Shown: positions 32,568 to 42,213, counted from the first letter of the stretch. The stretch is 64,000 bases of DNA from Enterococcus sp. HY326 (GCF_026157065.1 NZ_JANLGQ010000005.1:186001-250000); one strand, 5' to 3'. Notes: a model not told the origin generated them from the sequence alone. Translations and numbers: made by a program.

Positions 32568-33902
32568 CTAATTGATAAGCAGATTTTTGATCTCGCTGAT
32601 TTCCCGTTGGATTGCAGGATCTTTGTTTAAGAGCTGTTGAATTTTTTCGTGGGCGTGAATCACAGTTGTGTGATCTTTGCCGCCAAATTCAGCGCCAATT
32701 TTTGGCAGTGAATTATCCGTCAGCTCACGGGATAAATACATGGCAATTTGGCGGGGAACTACGATACTTTTGACCCGTTTTTTGCCTTTTAAATCTTTGA
32801 CTTGCACATGGTAGTATTTGGCGACTTCTTCTTGAATATTTTGAATCGTCAGCTGGGCCGAAGTCGTAGTATTCAATAAGGTTTTCAAAGCCTCAGCTGC
32901 TAAACTCGTGGTGATATCAGAGCTTTTAATAGTAGCATAGGCCTGAACCCGTACCAAAGCCCCCTCCAATTCACGAATATTGGAATCAATTTGTCCAGCA
33001 ATATAACTCAAGGTATCTTCGGGAATTTCTAAACGTTCCCCTTCGGCTTTTTTCCGCAAAATCGCAATCCGTGTCTCTAAATCCGGCGGCGTAATGTCAA
33101 CCGACAATCCTTGGGCAAAGCGGGAGACGAGACGATCCTGCAATTTAGGAATTTCATTTGGCAGGCGATCACTACTTAAAACGATTTGCTTTCGTTCATT
33201 ATGCAAAGCATTAAAGGTGTGGAAAAATTCCTCCTGCGTCCCTTCTTTATCCGCAAAAAACTGAATATCATCGACTAATAGCAAATCGACATAGCGATAT
33301 TCCTGACGAAATTCCTCAGATTTCCCATTTTTAATTGAATTAATATAGTCGTTGGTGAAGGTTTCACTGCTGACATATTTTACTTTGGCGTTAGGATTGT
33401 TGGCCAACATCTGATGGCCAATAGCGTGCATCAAATGGGTTTTCCCTAAACCAACGCCTCCATAAAAGAATAGAGGGTTGTAATCAGAGGCTGGATCTTC
33501 GGCAACGACTAAAGCAGCTGCATGGGCGAATTGATTCCCTTTACCGATGACAAAGGTGTCAAAGGTATATTTGGGATTGAGGAGAGCTTTATGGGCCGAA
33601 TTATTTAGGACGTCTTCAGCCACGGGCACTTCCGCAGTCTGCTGCTCCATTAAAGCATCCGGCGTCACAAATTGCGGAATAATTTCCTGACCAGAAAGAC
33701 TAAAACCGACTTCAATTACTTTTGAAGCCAGTTTGGTTTCCCAATAATTTTTATGTACTTCACTTGGTACTTCAATTGTTAATTGATTATTTTTTAATTC
33801 TAAAGGCGTAGCCGACTGAATCCACGTGTCATAGCTGGCAGCATTCATTTTTTGCTGATATTCAGCCTTGAGGCGTTCCCATAATTCATCTAAAGTAACC
33901 AT
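32568..33902 (-). CDS. dnaA: chromosomal replication initiator DnaA
   Basis: 444 aa. Domain I begins LDELWERLKAEYQQKMN; AAA+ core with Walker A YGGVGLGKTHLMHA and Walker B LLVDDIQFF; domain IV has the DnaA-box-reading signature GGKDHTTVIHAHEKI. AATTAGGAGAAAAGA precedes the ATG. It binds the box clusters on both sides of its own gene and probably autoregulates. Confidence 0.99.
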   Translation of the reverse strand: MVTLDELWERLKAEYQQKMNAASYDTWIQSATPLELKNNQLTIEVPSEVHKNYWETKLASKVIEVGFSLSGQEIIPQFVTPDALMEQQTAEVPVAEDVLNNSAHKALLNPKYTFDTFVIGKGNQFAHAAALVVAEDPASDYNPLFFYGGVGLGKTHLMHAIGHQMLANNPNAKVKYVSSETFTNDYINSIKNGKSEEFRQEYRYVDLLLVDDIQFFADKEGTQEEFFHTFNALHNERKQIVLSSDRLPNEIPKLQDRLVSRFAQGLSVDITPPDLETRIAILRKKAEGERLEIPEDTLSYIAGQIDSNIRELEGALVRVQAYATIKSSDITTSLAAEALKTLLNTTTSAQLTIQNIQEEVAKYYHVQVKDLKGKKRVKSIVVPRQIAMYLSRELTDNSLPKIGAEFGGKDHTTVIHAHEKIQQLLNKDPAIQREISEIKNLLIN

Positions 33903-33959
33903 TCTTTTCTCCTAATTAAAAAGTGTCGCAAACAGATATGTTTAATTTAGCACGTTTAG

Positions 33960-34320
33960 CAAAAGTTTTCCACAGAAATCAATTAAAAAAATCAAGACTC
34001 TAAAAAGATATCCACAAGGGTGAAAAAGTTAAAAAAGACTGTTCACAACTGTGACAAAAAAATTATCCACAAAGCAACTTTTCGTGTGCATAATTCGCAT
34101 TTTACACAAGTCTATCTCAGTCGCATGTGGATAAGTATTCCTGTTGTAACAAGCTTTTTTAGAGTTTTTAACACACTTTTGAAAAGTTGTGGAAAACTTA
34201 TAAAGAGTCTTTTTGCATGTGGATATCTTTTTGGTTAACTAAATTAAAACTTTTTCCACAGAAATTTTTTTCACAGATATCCCCAAGCAATTTTTTCAAT
34301 CTGTGGATAAACTTTGAAAA
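33960..34320. other. oriC: oriC: DnaA-box cluster
   Basis: Boxes close or identical to TTATCCACA: 34008-34016, 34063-34071 (exact), 34126-34134 (exact, inverted), 34188-34196, 34218-34226, 34252-34260 and 34302-34310 (exact, inverted), with AT-rich runs between. The cluster lies in the 549-bp gap between divergent dnaA and rpmH. Confidence 0.93.
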
Positions 34321-34369
34321 ATTTTTTTGGTTGGAGTCAGAAAAGTTGGGGATTTCTAACAAAATTTGA

Positions 34370-34399
34370 TTGACAAAGAACTTTTGTACCTTGTATAAT
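34370..34399 (+). promoter_or_regulatory. rpmH promoter
   Basis: TTGACA (34370-34375), 18-bp spacer, TATAAT (34394-34399), both full consensus. Confidence 0.92.
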
Positions 34400-34451
34400 G
34401 TCAAGGTATGTCTGTATAGATAGATAGTAGGTATAGTGGAGGTGGATTACA

Positions 34452-34586
34452 GTGAAAAGAACATACCAACCAAACAAACGTAAACGTCAAAAAGTTCACG
34501 GTTTCCGTAAACGTATGAGCACTAAAAACGGCCGTCGCGTTTTAGCAAGCCGTCGTCGTAAGGGCAGAAAAGTTCTTGCAGCCTAA
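34452..34586 (+). CDS. rpmH: 50S ribosomal protein L34
   Basis: 44 aa, GTG start behind GGAGGTGGATTACA. The protein reads (V/M)[19 protein letters not shown] onward and ends GRKVLAA, the near-universal L34 sequence. It normally forms an operon with rnpA, but here it has its own terminator overlapping its stop, and rnpA lies 5.6 kb away. Confidence 0.98.
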   Translation: MKRTYQPNKRKRQKVHGFRKRMSTKNGRRVLASRRRKGRKVLAA

Positions 34587-34613
34587 GTCACTGATTATAG
34601 TGACTTTTTTTTA
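34586..34613 (+). terminator. rpmH terminator
   Basis: AGTCACT, six-base loop, AGTGACT, then eight T; the stem begins at the last base of the stop codon. Confidence 0.9.
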
Positions 34614-34629
34614 TGCGCATTTTTCTCTA

Positions 34630-34686
34630 TTAATAAGCAAAAAAGGAATTTCGATGTTGCCATCGAAATTCCTTTTTTGCTTATTA
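34630..34686. terminator. bidirectional terminator after the RpiR-type regulator
   Basis: A 24-bp near-perfect stem with the core GGAATTTCGATG / CATCGAAATTCC and outer AAGCAAAAAA / TTTTTTGCTT arms. Confidence 0.9.
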
Positions 34687-34688
34687 AT

Positions 34689-35525
34689 TTAGCGGCCGTA
34701 CTTTTTAATCAGGCCGCGGGAAGCATAAATCTGCTGAGCATAGCTGGGATTTTTACTGATATAGCTGTAAAACAAAATATCCACCAGAAATAATTGCGTG
34801 AAAAGTGAATTGGTGGCGGCACTGCGAAAGGCGGTTTCCTTTGGAACAGAGGTGGCCAGCTGGAAATCACTTAATTTCGCCAGTGAATTAGTGCCAATCT
34901 GAGTCAGCGAGATGACGGGCACATGGACTTCTCTAGCAGTCTTAGCTAAATGCAAAATATCTTTGGTTTCTCCAGAATTTGACACCAGCCAAAGAGCAAT
35001 ATTTTTGCGATTGATTAATTGCGGCAACAGGACATGGACGTCCCGCTCAAAAATCATGCTTTTGCCGATGCGGGTCCACTTTTGCTTAATATCTTCAGCA
35101 ATGATGCTGGAGGCCCCGACACCAAAAACAAAACAGGTGTCCACCTCCTCTAATTGCTGAACAATAGCCATGATTTTTTTTTCGTCTTGCAGATCATTGG
35201 ATTCATCAAGGGCCAGCTTGGCATTGTTGAGCATTTTTTTGCTCATTAAATGAAAGGGCTCGCCAAAGGCAATGTCGTCGTAGCCACTGCTGGTTTCAGC
35301 GGATTCTTCTGCTAAAATTGCCAGTTTAAAATCCGGCAGGCCGTGATAGCCGATTTTTTTGATAAAACGAATGACTGTGGCGGCACTGACTTCAGCAGCA
35401 TCGCCAATTTCACTGGCGGTCATTTTAGGAATTTCAAAAATATTCTCGGTCAAAAAGTCAGCAATCTTTTTTTCTACCTTCGTATACTGCTCCTTCATCA
35501 CATCAATTCGAGCGATTATTTTCAT
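34689..35525 (-). CDS. murR: RpiR family regulator, MurR-like
   Basis: 278 aa. N-terminal HTH_6 domain (SEIGDAAEVSAATVIRFIKKIG) and C-terminal SIS sugar-phosphate-binding domain (CFVFGVGASSII, WLVSNSGETKDI). It is divergent from murQ, so control of the MurNAc genes by MurNAc 6-phosphate is likely. A palindrome TGAAATGCTATTTCA at 35542-35556 between the two is a candidate operator. A GAAGGATTTTT site precedes the ATG. Confidence 0.85.
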   Translation of the reverse strand: MKIIARIDVMKEQYTKVEKKIADFLTENIFEIPKMTASEIGDAAEVSAATVIRFIKKIGYHGLPDFKLAILAEESAETSSGYDDIAFGEPFHLMSKKMLNNAKLALDESNDLQDEKKIMAIVQQLEEVDTCFVFGVGASSIIAEDIKQKWTRIGKSMIFERDVHVLLPQLINRKNIALWLVSNSGETKDILHLAKTAREVHVPVISLTQIGTNSLAKLSDFQLATSVPKETAFRSAATNSLFTQLFLVDILFYSYISKNPSYAQQIYASRGLIKKYGR

Positions 35526-35541
35526 AAAAATCCTTCTTTCT

Positions 35542-35556
35542 TGAAATGCTATTTCA
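35542..35556. promoter_or_regulatory. candidate operator of the RpiR-type regulator
   Basis: TGAAATGCTATTTCA is an inverted repeat with a 3-bp centre, 17 bp upstream of the regulator start and in the divergent gap to murQ. A second imperfect pair, TTTTCA and TGAAAA, flanks 35584-35616. Confidence 0.5.
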
Positions 35557-35646
35557 TAAATTGAATTAAAATATTGATTTTTTATTTCTTTTCAATTATT
35601 ATTATAGCAAATGAAAACACATTCAAAAAGAGGAGAGGCCAGAAAG

Positions 35647-36546
35647 ATGCAAGAAAATTTGAGTCAGCTCTCGACGGAAAAAAGCAATCCAGAAAGCGCA
35701 GCTCTTGATTCCTTAACCGTGGAGCAGGCATTGGCGCTGATGAATCACGAGGATCAAAAAGTTGCGCCGGTTATTCAAAAACATTTAGCGGAAATTACGC
35801 CATTAGTTGAAAAAGTGATAGCGACTTTTAAAGCTGGCGGCCGCTTAATTTATCTGGGGGCTGGTACCAGCGGCCGCTTAGGTGTTTTGGACGCAGCCGA
35901 ATGCGTCCCGACCTTTGGCGTTGAGCCGACGATGGTTGTCGGCTTGTTAGCCGGTGGAGAAAAAGCGATGATTACCGCCGTCGAAGGCGCTGAGGATTCC
36001 CCTGAACAAGGTGCAGCGGATTTAAAAAACATTCAGTTGAAGAAAACTGATTTTGTTTTAGGAATTGCTGCCAGCGGACGGACGCCTTACGTGATTGGCG
36101 GCCTGCAATATGCCAAAGAAATTGGTGCCGCTACCGGCAGTTTGGCTTGCAATTTGCAGGCGAAAATCAGTGAAGCTGCCGATTTTCCCATTGAAGTGGA
36201 CTTTGGTCCTGAGGTGTTGACAGGCTCCACCCGTTTAAAAGCCGCCACCGGTCAAAAATTGATTTTAAATATGATTTCAACGATTAGCATGGTGGGCATC
36301 GGCAAGGTTTATAAAAATTTGATGGTGGATGTCAAACCCACCAATGAAAAATTAAAAAATCGGGCCCGCCGCATTATTATGGCAGCCACGGATGTCGATT
36401 TTGAAACAGCCGATCAAGCTTATCTAGCAGCAAATCGCAATGTTAAAGTCGCGATTATTACCTTATTAACTGGTTTAGATGTGGCAACCGCCGCCGCTCA
36501 TTTAAAAACGGCTGACGGCTATGTCAAGGAAGCTTTAAAACTATAA
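35647..36546 (+). CDS. murQ: N-acetylmuramic acid 6-phosphate etherase
   Basis: 299 aa from the ATG at 35647, with GAGGAGAGGCC upstream. SIS domain with YLGAGTSGRLGVLDAAECVP, the catalytic glutamates in this block and in TAVEGAEDSPE, and GIAASGRTPYVIG; C-terminal helices with RARRIIMAAT. It splits MurNAc 6-phosphate into GlcNAc 6-phosphate and lactate for peptidoglycan recycling. First gene of the cassette and intact. Confidence 0.96.
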   Translation: MQENLSQLSTEKSNPESAALDSLTVEQALALMNHEDQKVAPVIQKHLAEITPLVEKVIATFKAGGRLIYLGAGTSGRLGVLDAAECVPTFGVEPTMVVGLLAGGEKAMITAVEGAEDSPEQGAADLKNIQLKKTDFVLGIAASGRTPYVIGGLQYAKEIGAATGSLACNLQAKISEAADFPIEVDFGPEVLTGSTRLKAATGQKLILNMISTISMVGIGKVYKNLMVDVKPTNEKLKNRARRIIMAATDVDFETADQAYLAANRNVKVAIITLLTGLDVATAAAHLKTADGYVKEALKL

Positions 36547-36564
36547 AAAAGAGGAGGGGGACCT

Positions 36565-37710
36565 ATGCTAGCCATTGGTTTAATGTCCGGCACTAGCTTA
36601 GATGGTGTCGATGCTGCATTGGTGGAAATTGACGGTGCTGGTCTGACAACGAAAGTCCAGCTGCTTGATTTTTTGACGCTGCCACTGACGGAAGCAACAA
36701 AAGCGCAAATTAAACTAGCCTGCGACCCACTTGCTTCGACAACACCTCTAATCAGCCAGCTAAATTTTAAATTGGGGGAGATTTTTCTAGAGGCTTGTCA
36801 AAAACTGATTGAAAAAAATCAGCTCAGCAATCAAGCTATTGATTTTGTCGCCAGTCATGGGCAGACGATTTGGCATCAACCGCAAAAAACGGTGGACAAT
36901 ACCCCCAACACATTGCAAATCGGCGAAGCTTCTGTGATTGCCTATGGCTTGCAGACGATGGTTGTTTCAGATTTTCGGGTGATGGATGTGGCGGCTGGTG
37001 GAGAAGGGGCGCCATTAGTTCCTTATTCTGAGTATTTGCTGTATCACAATGACCAACAAACCCGCCTGCTGCAAAATATCGGCGGCATCGGTAATGTCAC
37101 TGTCATTCCCAAGGAAAATGATTTTTCAAAAATTAGTGCCTTTGACACCGGTCCGGGCAATATGATGATTGATGAGGCGATGGGGCAATTATTTCAAAAG
37201 CCCTTCGATGAATCAGGCCAGACAGCTGCTAGCGGTGAAATAATTCCTGCCTTGCAAAAGGAATTACGCAATCATCCTTATCTTAACGAGCTCCCCCCAA
37301 AAACCACCGGACGGGAGGTCTTCGGTAAATTTTTTGTCGAGGAGCTTTTAAAACGCTACGCAGCAGAAAAACCGGCCGACATTATTAGAACGTTGACGGA
37401 CTTCACGGCCTTTTCAATTGCGGATAGTTATCAAAAATTTATCTTGCCGTAAACAGGTCCAGATGTTGAAGTGATTATCGGTGGTGGTGGCGCTTACAAC
37501 CAATTTTTGTTGGCTTGTCTGCAGACTTATTTGCCAGATATTTCTGTTAAAACCCAAGAATCACTAGGCTTTTCCAGTGAAGCTAAAGAAGCGATTGCCT
37601 TTGCAGTTTTAGGCAATGAAACGTTGCAGGGCAATCCTAGCAACGTGCCTTCAGCGACCAACGCTATACGGCCAGTGATTCTCGGCAAAATAATTTACAG
37701 TCCATTTTGA
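36565..37710 (+). pseudogene. anmK: anhydro-MurNAc kinase gene, split by an in-frame stop
   Basis: The frame codes for AnmK from LAIGLMSGTSLDGVDAALVE (residue 2) through FDTGPGNMMIDEA to KFILP, then hits TAA at 37450-37452. It continues in the same frame as TGPDVEVIIGGGGAYNQFL to 37710. Together about 381 codons, the usual AnmK length, so a single nonsense change is the only defect. AnmK opens and phosphorylates 1,6-anhydro-MurNAc to MurNAc 6-phosphate, the substrate of MurQ. The C-terminal part lost includes the GGGGAYN part of the fold, so a truncated product should be inactive. A base-calling error is the alternative. Confidence 0.85.
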
Positions 37711-37780
37711 TTGTGACAGGTCTAAGCGACTAGCTGACCTGAAACAATTTTTAGGAAATATATTTTAGGAGGAAGAAAAA

Positions 37781-39081
37781 ATGTTAGAAAAGTTTACCAA
37801 TTTTGTTGAACTGCGTTTAGGCGGTCCAATGGAAAAGCTAGCGAATCAACGACATTTACGTGCGATTCGTGATGGGATCATTGCTACTTTGCCATTAATT
37901 ATTGTTAGTTCTTTTTTCATGATCTTAGCCTTTCCACCATTGCCGCAAGACTGGGGCATCTACAAGTTCTTGTCTGAAAATGCAGCAACGATTCTCTTAC
38001 CATACCGCATGACGATGTACATCATGAGTTTGTATGCCGCCTTTGGGATTGGCCACAGCTTGTCGAAATCTTATAAATTAGATGGCTTGTCTGGTGGGAT
38101 TTTAGCAACAATTGCCTTTTTATTAACCTTTACACCCGTGAATATTCCCGCAGAAGCGGCTGATGCAGCTGGCGCAGTTGGTTTTGTTTTACCGATGGCC
38201 AACTTAGGTGGTTCAGGAATGTTTGTGGCAATTATTACATCAATTTTAGCGGTTGAAGTCTATCGCTTAACTGACAAATCAAAATTCAAAATTACCATGC
38301 CGGAACAAGTACCACCGGCAGTTGCCCGTTCGTTTGAAGCGTTGACGCCTACTTTAGTAATTATTTTAGGTATGGGCATCATCACTTATTACATCGGCTT
38401 TGACTGGCATTCATTTATTTCCACTTTAGTTAGTCCTTTAGTAAAGGCTGCTGACTCGTTACCAAGTGTTCTTTTGATAACCTTCTTGACAACGTTCTTC
38501 TGGTCCTTTGGGATTCACGGAATGTCAATTATCGGCTCATTGGCTCGGCCGTTATGGTTGCAACTTTTAGAAGGCAATACCACAGCCTTAGCCAATGGCG
38601 ATGTGTTACCAAATATTGCCGCAGAACCTTTTTACCAATGGTTTATCTGGATTGGTGGTGCTGGTTCAACAATTGGTTTGGCTATTTTACTAGCCTTCCG
38701 CACCAAATCACAATACGGTTCAAATTAGGGAAGACGGCTTTAATTCCAGCAATTTTCAATATCAATGAACCGTTAATTTTCGGAACCCCAATCGTTTTAA
38801 ATCCGATTTTAATTCCGCCATTTATCTTAGCACCTTTAGTAAATGGTACGATTGCTTGGATTGTGACTTCCCTTGGCTGGGTCAGCCGGGTCACCGTCAC
38901 CGCACCGTGGACACTGCCTGGGCCAATTGGTGCCTACTTGGCAACCGGTGGGGATTGGCGCGCAATTGTTTTAAACGTTGTCTTGATTTTATTATCTATT
39001 TTAATTTATTATCCATTCGTTAGAGTGTATGATAAAAATGAATTGGATAAAGAAAACAAGTCAGAAACAGTTACTGAATAA
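37781..39081 (+). pseudogene. PTS EIIC, lactose/cellobiose (CelB) family, frameshifted
   Basis: The first frame gives 315 aa (LEKFTNFVELRLGGPMEKLANQ ... LAFRTKSQYGSN) and stops at 38728. The rest of the domain continues one frame over from about 38720 (KLGKTALIPAIFNINEPLIF to 39081). A missing base in CAATACGG near 38711-38720 would join them into a normal protein of about 433 aa. The family motif NINEPLIFGTP falls in the second part. Intact homologues form the membrane channel and need separate EIIA and EIIB proteins, which are not here. AGGAGGAAGAAAAA precedes the ATG. Confidence 0.85.
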
Positions 39082-39085
39082 GCTA

Positions 39086-39128
39086 AAGCGGCTGGGTCGA
39101 TGCAGGGTGCATAGTCCAGCTGCTTTTT
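39086..39128 (+). terminator. terminator-like hairpin between EIIC and kinase genes
   Basis: AGCGGCTGG pairs with TCCAGCTGCT (one G-U) around a 19-base loop, followed by T7. The kinase ribosome site follows at once, so it may only attenuate. Confidence 0.6.
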
Positions 39129-39144
39129 TTAAAGAGGTGGAAAA

Positions 39145-40032
39145 ATGTCTTACGTGATAGGAATGGATTGCGGCGGCACCAAAACCAAATTAGTTGCCTA
39201 TCGAGCGGGGGTACCTTTTTATTCTCTGATTGGCGGACCGGGAAATATTATTTTGCAGCCGACAGCCACACAGGAAGAAATCAAAGGGCTTTTGAAACAG
39301 GCCTTAAAAGAAATCACAGGCGAATTGGCCGGCGTGGTTATTGGCATTGCTGGTTTGGCGACTTATGGTAGACAAGAGGCAGTCAAGGACTATTTATTGC
39401 AGGAGCTGCCGCTACCTCCTGCAAAAATGAAGCTGATGAGTGATGCGCAATTGGCATTACTGGCAAATTTCAAAGGTGCTGACGGCATTTCTGTGATTGC
39501 CGGCACTGGTTCGGTAGTCTATGGCTATTTAGCAGGTAAATTTTATCGGGTTGGCGGCTGGGGTCATCTGTTTGGCGACCAAGGGAGTGCCTATTGGATT
39601 GCCAAACAATTGTATCTTGAGTTGACCGCCCAGCTGGATCAAAATTTACCATTAAAAACTTATCAGCAGCTTTTTTTAGATTACCTAGAAGTCGCAACGG
39701 CACCGCAGGCAATTGCAAAAAGTTATTCATTTTCCAAGGATCAATTTGCCCAAGCCACGCTCTTTTTAGCGACTTTAACTGAGCAGTACCCGGAAATTCA
39801 GCAAATTTTTCATCGAGCTGGCCAAAGTTTGGCTCAGCAAACCCGTCAGCTTTTAAAAAATGCTGACTATCAACATAAGCAGCTTGCCATTAGTTTCAGC
39901 GGCAGTGTGCTGACGAAAAATCCCGTGGTTGCCGCCGCTTATCTGGCTGATTTGCAGCAGGATTTTGTCGTGGAGCAAAAACCAACAGGGACCGATCCGA
40001 CAAGGGCGGCCTTGGTTTTATTTAAAAATTAG
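39145..40032 (+). CDS. BadF/BadG-type amino-sugar kinase
   Basis: 295 aa. ASKHA fold with MDCGGTKTKLVAY (phosphate 1), VIAGTGSVVYGY (phosphate 2) and GGWGHLFGDQGSAYWIAK. The family includes N-acetylglucosamine kinases and the MurNAc/GlcNAc kinase MurK. Position behind murQ, anmK and a PTS gene fits such a role in wall-sugar salvage. It is intact, with AAAGAGGTGGAAAA in front of the ATG, and could still work with MurQ alone. Confidence 0.85.
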   Translation: MSYVIGMDCGGTKTKLVAYRAGVPFYSLIGGPGNIILQPTATQEEIKGLLKQALKEITGELAGVVIGIAGLATYGRQEAVKDYLLQELPLPPAKMKLMSDAQLALLANFKGADGISVIAGTGSVVYGYLAGKFYRVGGWGHLFGDQGSAYWIAKQLYLELTAQLDQNLPLKTYQQLFLDYLEVATAPQAIAKSYSFSKDQFAQATLFLATLTEQYPEIQQIFHRAGQSLAQQTRQLLKNADYQHKQLAISFSGSVLTKNPVVAAAYLADLQQDFVVEQKPTGTDPTRAALVLFKN

Positions 40033-40040
40033 AGAAGATT

Positions 40041-40080
40041 GCGGCGACTGACTAGCATTTTGGCGGTCGCCGCTTTTTTA
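40041..40080 (+). terminator. terminator closing the MurNAc cassette
   Basis: GCGGCGAC pairs with GTCGCCGC, then T6. Confidence 0.92.
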
Positions 40081-40149
40081 TTGTCTGCGGCGACGGTTAA
40101 AGTCAGCGGGCAACTTTGATAAGTTTTTAGCTTCAGCTTTTAAAAAAAG

Positions 40150-40178
40150 CTGAAGCTACCTCTTGAATATGTTATTAT
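40150..40178 (+). promoter_or_regulatory. probable promoter of rnpA-yidC-jag
   Basis: Extended -10 TGTTATTAT (hexamer 40173-40178) with a weak -35 CTGAAG (40150-40155). A 14-bp hairpin TAGCTTCAGCTTTT / AAAAGCTGAAGCTA precedes it (40128-40157). Confidence 0.4.
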
Positions 40179-40215
40179 TGTGAAGTGAATGCAAGAAAGA
40201 AACGAAGGAAATTAA

Positions 40216-40566
40216 ATGAAGAAGGCTTATCGAGTTAAACGTGAAAGTGACTTTCAAAAAGTTTTTAAACAGGGGCAGTCTTGTGCCAACCGTAAGTTTG
40301 TCATCTATACCCTTGATAAACCTGAAAATCAACATTTTAGAGTTGGTCTTTCTGTCGGGAAAAAAATTGGCAATGCGGTGACCCGCAACCGAGTGAAACG
40401 CCAAATACGGGCGGCAGTTTATCAGCTGAAGGACCAGTTAAAGCCTCAGCAGGATTTTATTGTGATTGCCAGACCGGCTGTCAAAGATCTCCCCATGGCA
40501 GAAATCCAAACCAATTTGCTCCATGTTTTAAAACTTGCAAATTTAATAGAAGTAAAGGAGAAATAA
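40216..40566 (+). CDS. rnpA: ribonuclease P protein component
   Basis: 116 aa. The RNR motif is seen in [16 protein letters not shown], and the N-terminus [19 protein letters not shown] is standard. It supports the RNase P RNA in trimming tRNA 5' ends. It normally follows rpmH within a hundred bases; here it has its own upstream signals after a 5.6-kb intervening block. Confidence 0.98.
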   Translation: MKKAYRVKRESDFQKVFKQGQSCANRKFVIYTLDKPENQHFRVGLSVGKKIGNAVTRNRVKRQIRAAVYQLKDQLKPQQDFIVIARPAVKDLPMAEIQTNLLHVLKLANLIEVKEK

Positions 40567-40570
40567 TAAT

Positions 40571-41398
40571 TTGAAGAAGAAGCATCGACGTCTCTTACTT
40601 TCGCTGGCTTTGGTCGGCTTAGTAATCGTCTTATCAGCCTGTGGCGCAACTGGTGAGGTTAATTCCAGCAGCACCGGCGTCTGGGACCGTTTTATCGTCT
40701 ATAATTTTGCCCGGGCGATTCAAGCTCTGTCCTTTGGCAATATCGGGGTCGGAATTATTTTATTCACGATGGTCATTCGGATCATCCTCTTGCCGTTAAT
40801 GCATTTCCAAACGAAGAATATGCGCAAGACCCAAGAATTGCAGCCGAAATTAAAAGAGCTGCAGCAAAAATATTCCTCAAGAGATCCTGAAACGCAAAAT
40901 AAAATGCGGGAAGAACAACAAAAACTTTACGCAGAAAACAATGTTAATCCTTACATGGGTTGTTTGCCGTTACTAGTGCAAATGCCGATTTTAATGGCTT
41001 TGTGGCAATCCATTTCGCGAGTGCCAGAATTGAGCCAAGGAACTTTCTTATGGTTGAACTTAGGGGAACGGGACCCTTACTTTATTTTACCGGTCCTAGC
41101 GGCAATCTTCACCTTTGCCAGCACCTATTTATCTAGCATGAGCCAATTGGAATCCAACATGTCATTAAAGATTATGAACTTTGCAATGCCTGTGATGATT
41201 TTAGTCATGGGGGTTAACTTGGCCAGTGGGTTATCCTTATACTGGGTAATTTCCAATGCCTTCCAAGTTGGACAAACTTTATTAATTAACAATCCATTTA
41301 AAATTCGGGCAGAGCGGGCAGCAGAAGCTCAAAAAGTTAAAGATCGTCAACGGGCCCTTGAAAAAGCCCGCAATCCGAAGAAAAAACGGAGAAAATAA
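40571..41398 (+). CDS. yidC: membrane protein insertase YidC (SpoIIIJ type)
   Basis: 275 aa, TTG start behind AAGGAGAAATAATAA, 4 bp after rnpA. Signal sequence with lipobox LSAC (Cys about residue 24) marks it as the lipoprotein form of Gram-positives. Five core helices follow; the conserved Arg in helix 1 is in FTMVIRIILLPLM; basic tail ARNPKKKRRK. It inserts proteins into the cell membrane. Confidence 0.97.
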   Translation: MKKKHRRLLLSLALVGLVIVLSACGATGEVNSSSTGVWDRFIVYNFARAIQALSFGNIGVGIILFTMVIRIILLPLMHFQTKNMRKTQELQPKLKELQQKYSSRDPETQNKMREEQQKLYAENNVNPYMGCLPLLVQMPILMALWQSISRVPELSQGTFLWLNLGERDPYFILPVLAAIFTFASTYLSSMSQLESNMSLKIMNFAMPVMILVMGVNLASGLSLYWVISNAFQVGQTLLINNPFKIRAERAAEAQKVKDRQRALEKARNPKKKRRK

Positions 41399-41412
41399 AG
41401 GAGCGAAGAAGC

Positions 41413-42189
41413 ATGGCAGTTTTTGAAGGAAAGACAGTCGAAGAAGCAATCGAGAGTGGCTTACAGCAACTAGGCATTTCCAAAAAAGATGCAAAGATTA
41501 CGATTATCGAAGAATCTAAAAAAGGCTTTCTCGGTTTAGGTAAAAAAATGGCGCAGGTGGATATTTCACCGAAGGAGCCAGTCGTTGAAGAGGTTATGAC
41601 AGAAACTGTAACAGAAACCGCCGATCCAGAAGCTGTTGCAGAGATGGAAACAGAAATTTTTGAGGCGGAACCGCAGGCAGCTGAAGAAGTTTCAGCACCG
41701 CAGCTGAAGGTTTTTGAAAATTTGAGTGATGACGAAGCTTTAACCGAATTAGCGTTATACATGACGAATATTTCGCAGGAATTAGGCGTGCCGGCCTTAG
41801 TAAAAATTTCCCGCAAAGCCGACGTGGTTACATTAAATCTCGAAAGCGACAAGCAGGGGATTTTAATCGGCAAGCACGGCAAAACTTTGAACGCTTTACA
41901 ATACTTGGCTCAAGTTTTTATCCACCGGGCAGCGGCTAATAAATTATCCGTAGTCATTAATGTGGGGGATTATCGAGAAAAACGTCAGGCTATTTTAGAA
42001 AAATTAGCCAAGCGGACAGCCGATAAAGTTAAACAAACTGGTCAGGCGGTCTTTTTAGAACCGATGCCCGCCTACGAGAGAAAACAAATCCACTCTGTTT
42101 TGAGTCAAGATGAATACATCAAGACCCATTCTGAAGGGGAAGAGCCTTATCGTTACTTGGTTGTTGAACCCGCCAAAAAATACTTTTAA
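41413..42189 (+). CDS. khpB: RNA-binding protein Jag/KhpB
   Basis: 258 aa. Jag-N domain (VFEGKTVEEAIESGL ... KKGFLGLGKK), a long acidic Glu/Ala/Thr linker (residues 57-100), KH domain with GILIGKHGKTLNALQYL and C-terminal R3H domain with YERKQIHSVL. KhpA/KhpB act on RNA and cell-division control in streptococci and enterococci. Co-transcribed with yidC, 14 bp apart. Confidence 0.96.
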   Translation: MAVFEGKTVEEAIESGLQQLGISKKDAKITIIEESKKGFLGLGKKMAQVDISPKEPVVEEVMTETVTETADPEAVAEMETEIFEAEPQAAEEVSAPQLKVFENLSDDEALTELALYMTNISQELGVPALVKISRKADVVTLNLESDKQGILIGKHGKTLNALQYLAQVFIHRAAANKLSVVINVGDYREKRQAILEKLAKRTADKVKQTGQAVFLEPMPAYERKQIHSVLSQDEYIKTHSEGEEPYRYLVVEPAKKYF

Positions 42190-42213
42190 TTTTTAGTTTA
42201 CTGGCAAATGTGA

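Noticed and set aside
34452-34586. Possible loss of rpmH, since no long frame is present there
   Set aside because: The 44-aa L34 gene is complete; it is only too short to stand out.
37435-37460. LP-stop-TG, looking like a sortase signal, in anmK
   Set aside because: Chance: a stop codon sits at the x position and the protein is cytoplasmic AnmK on both sides.
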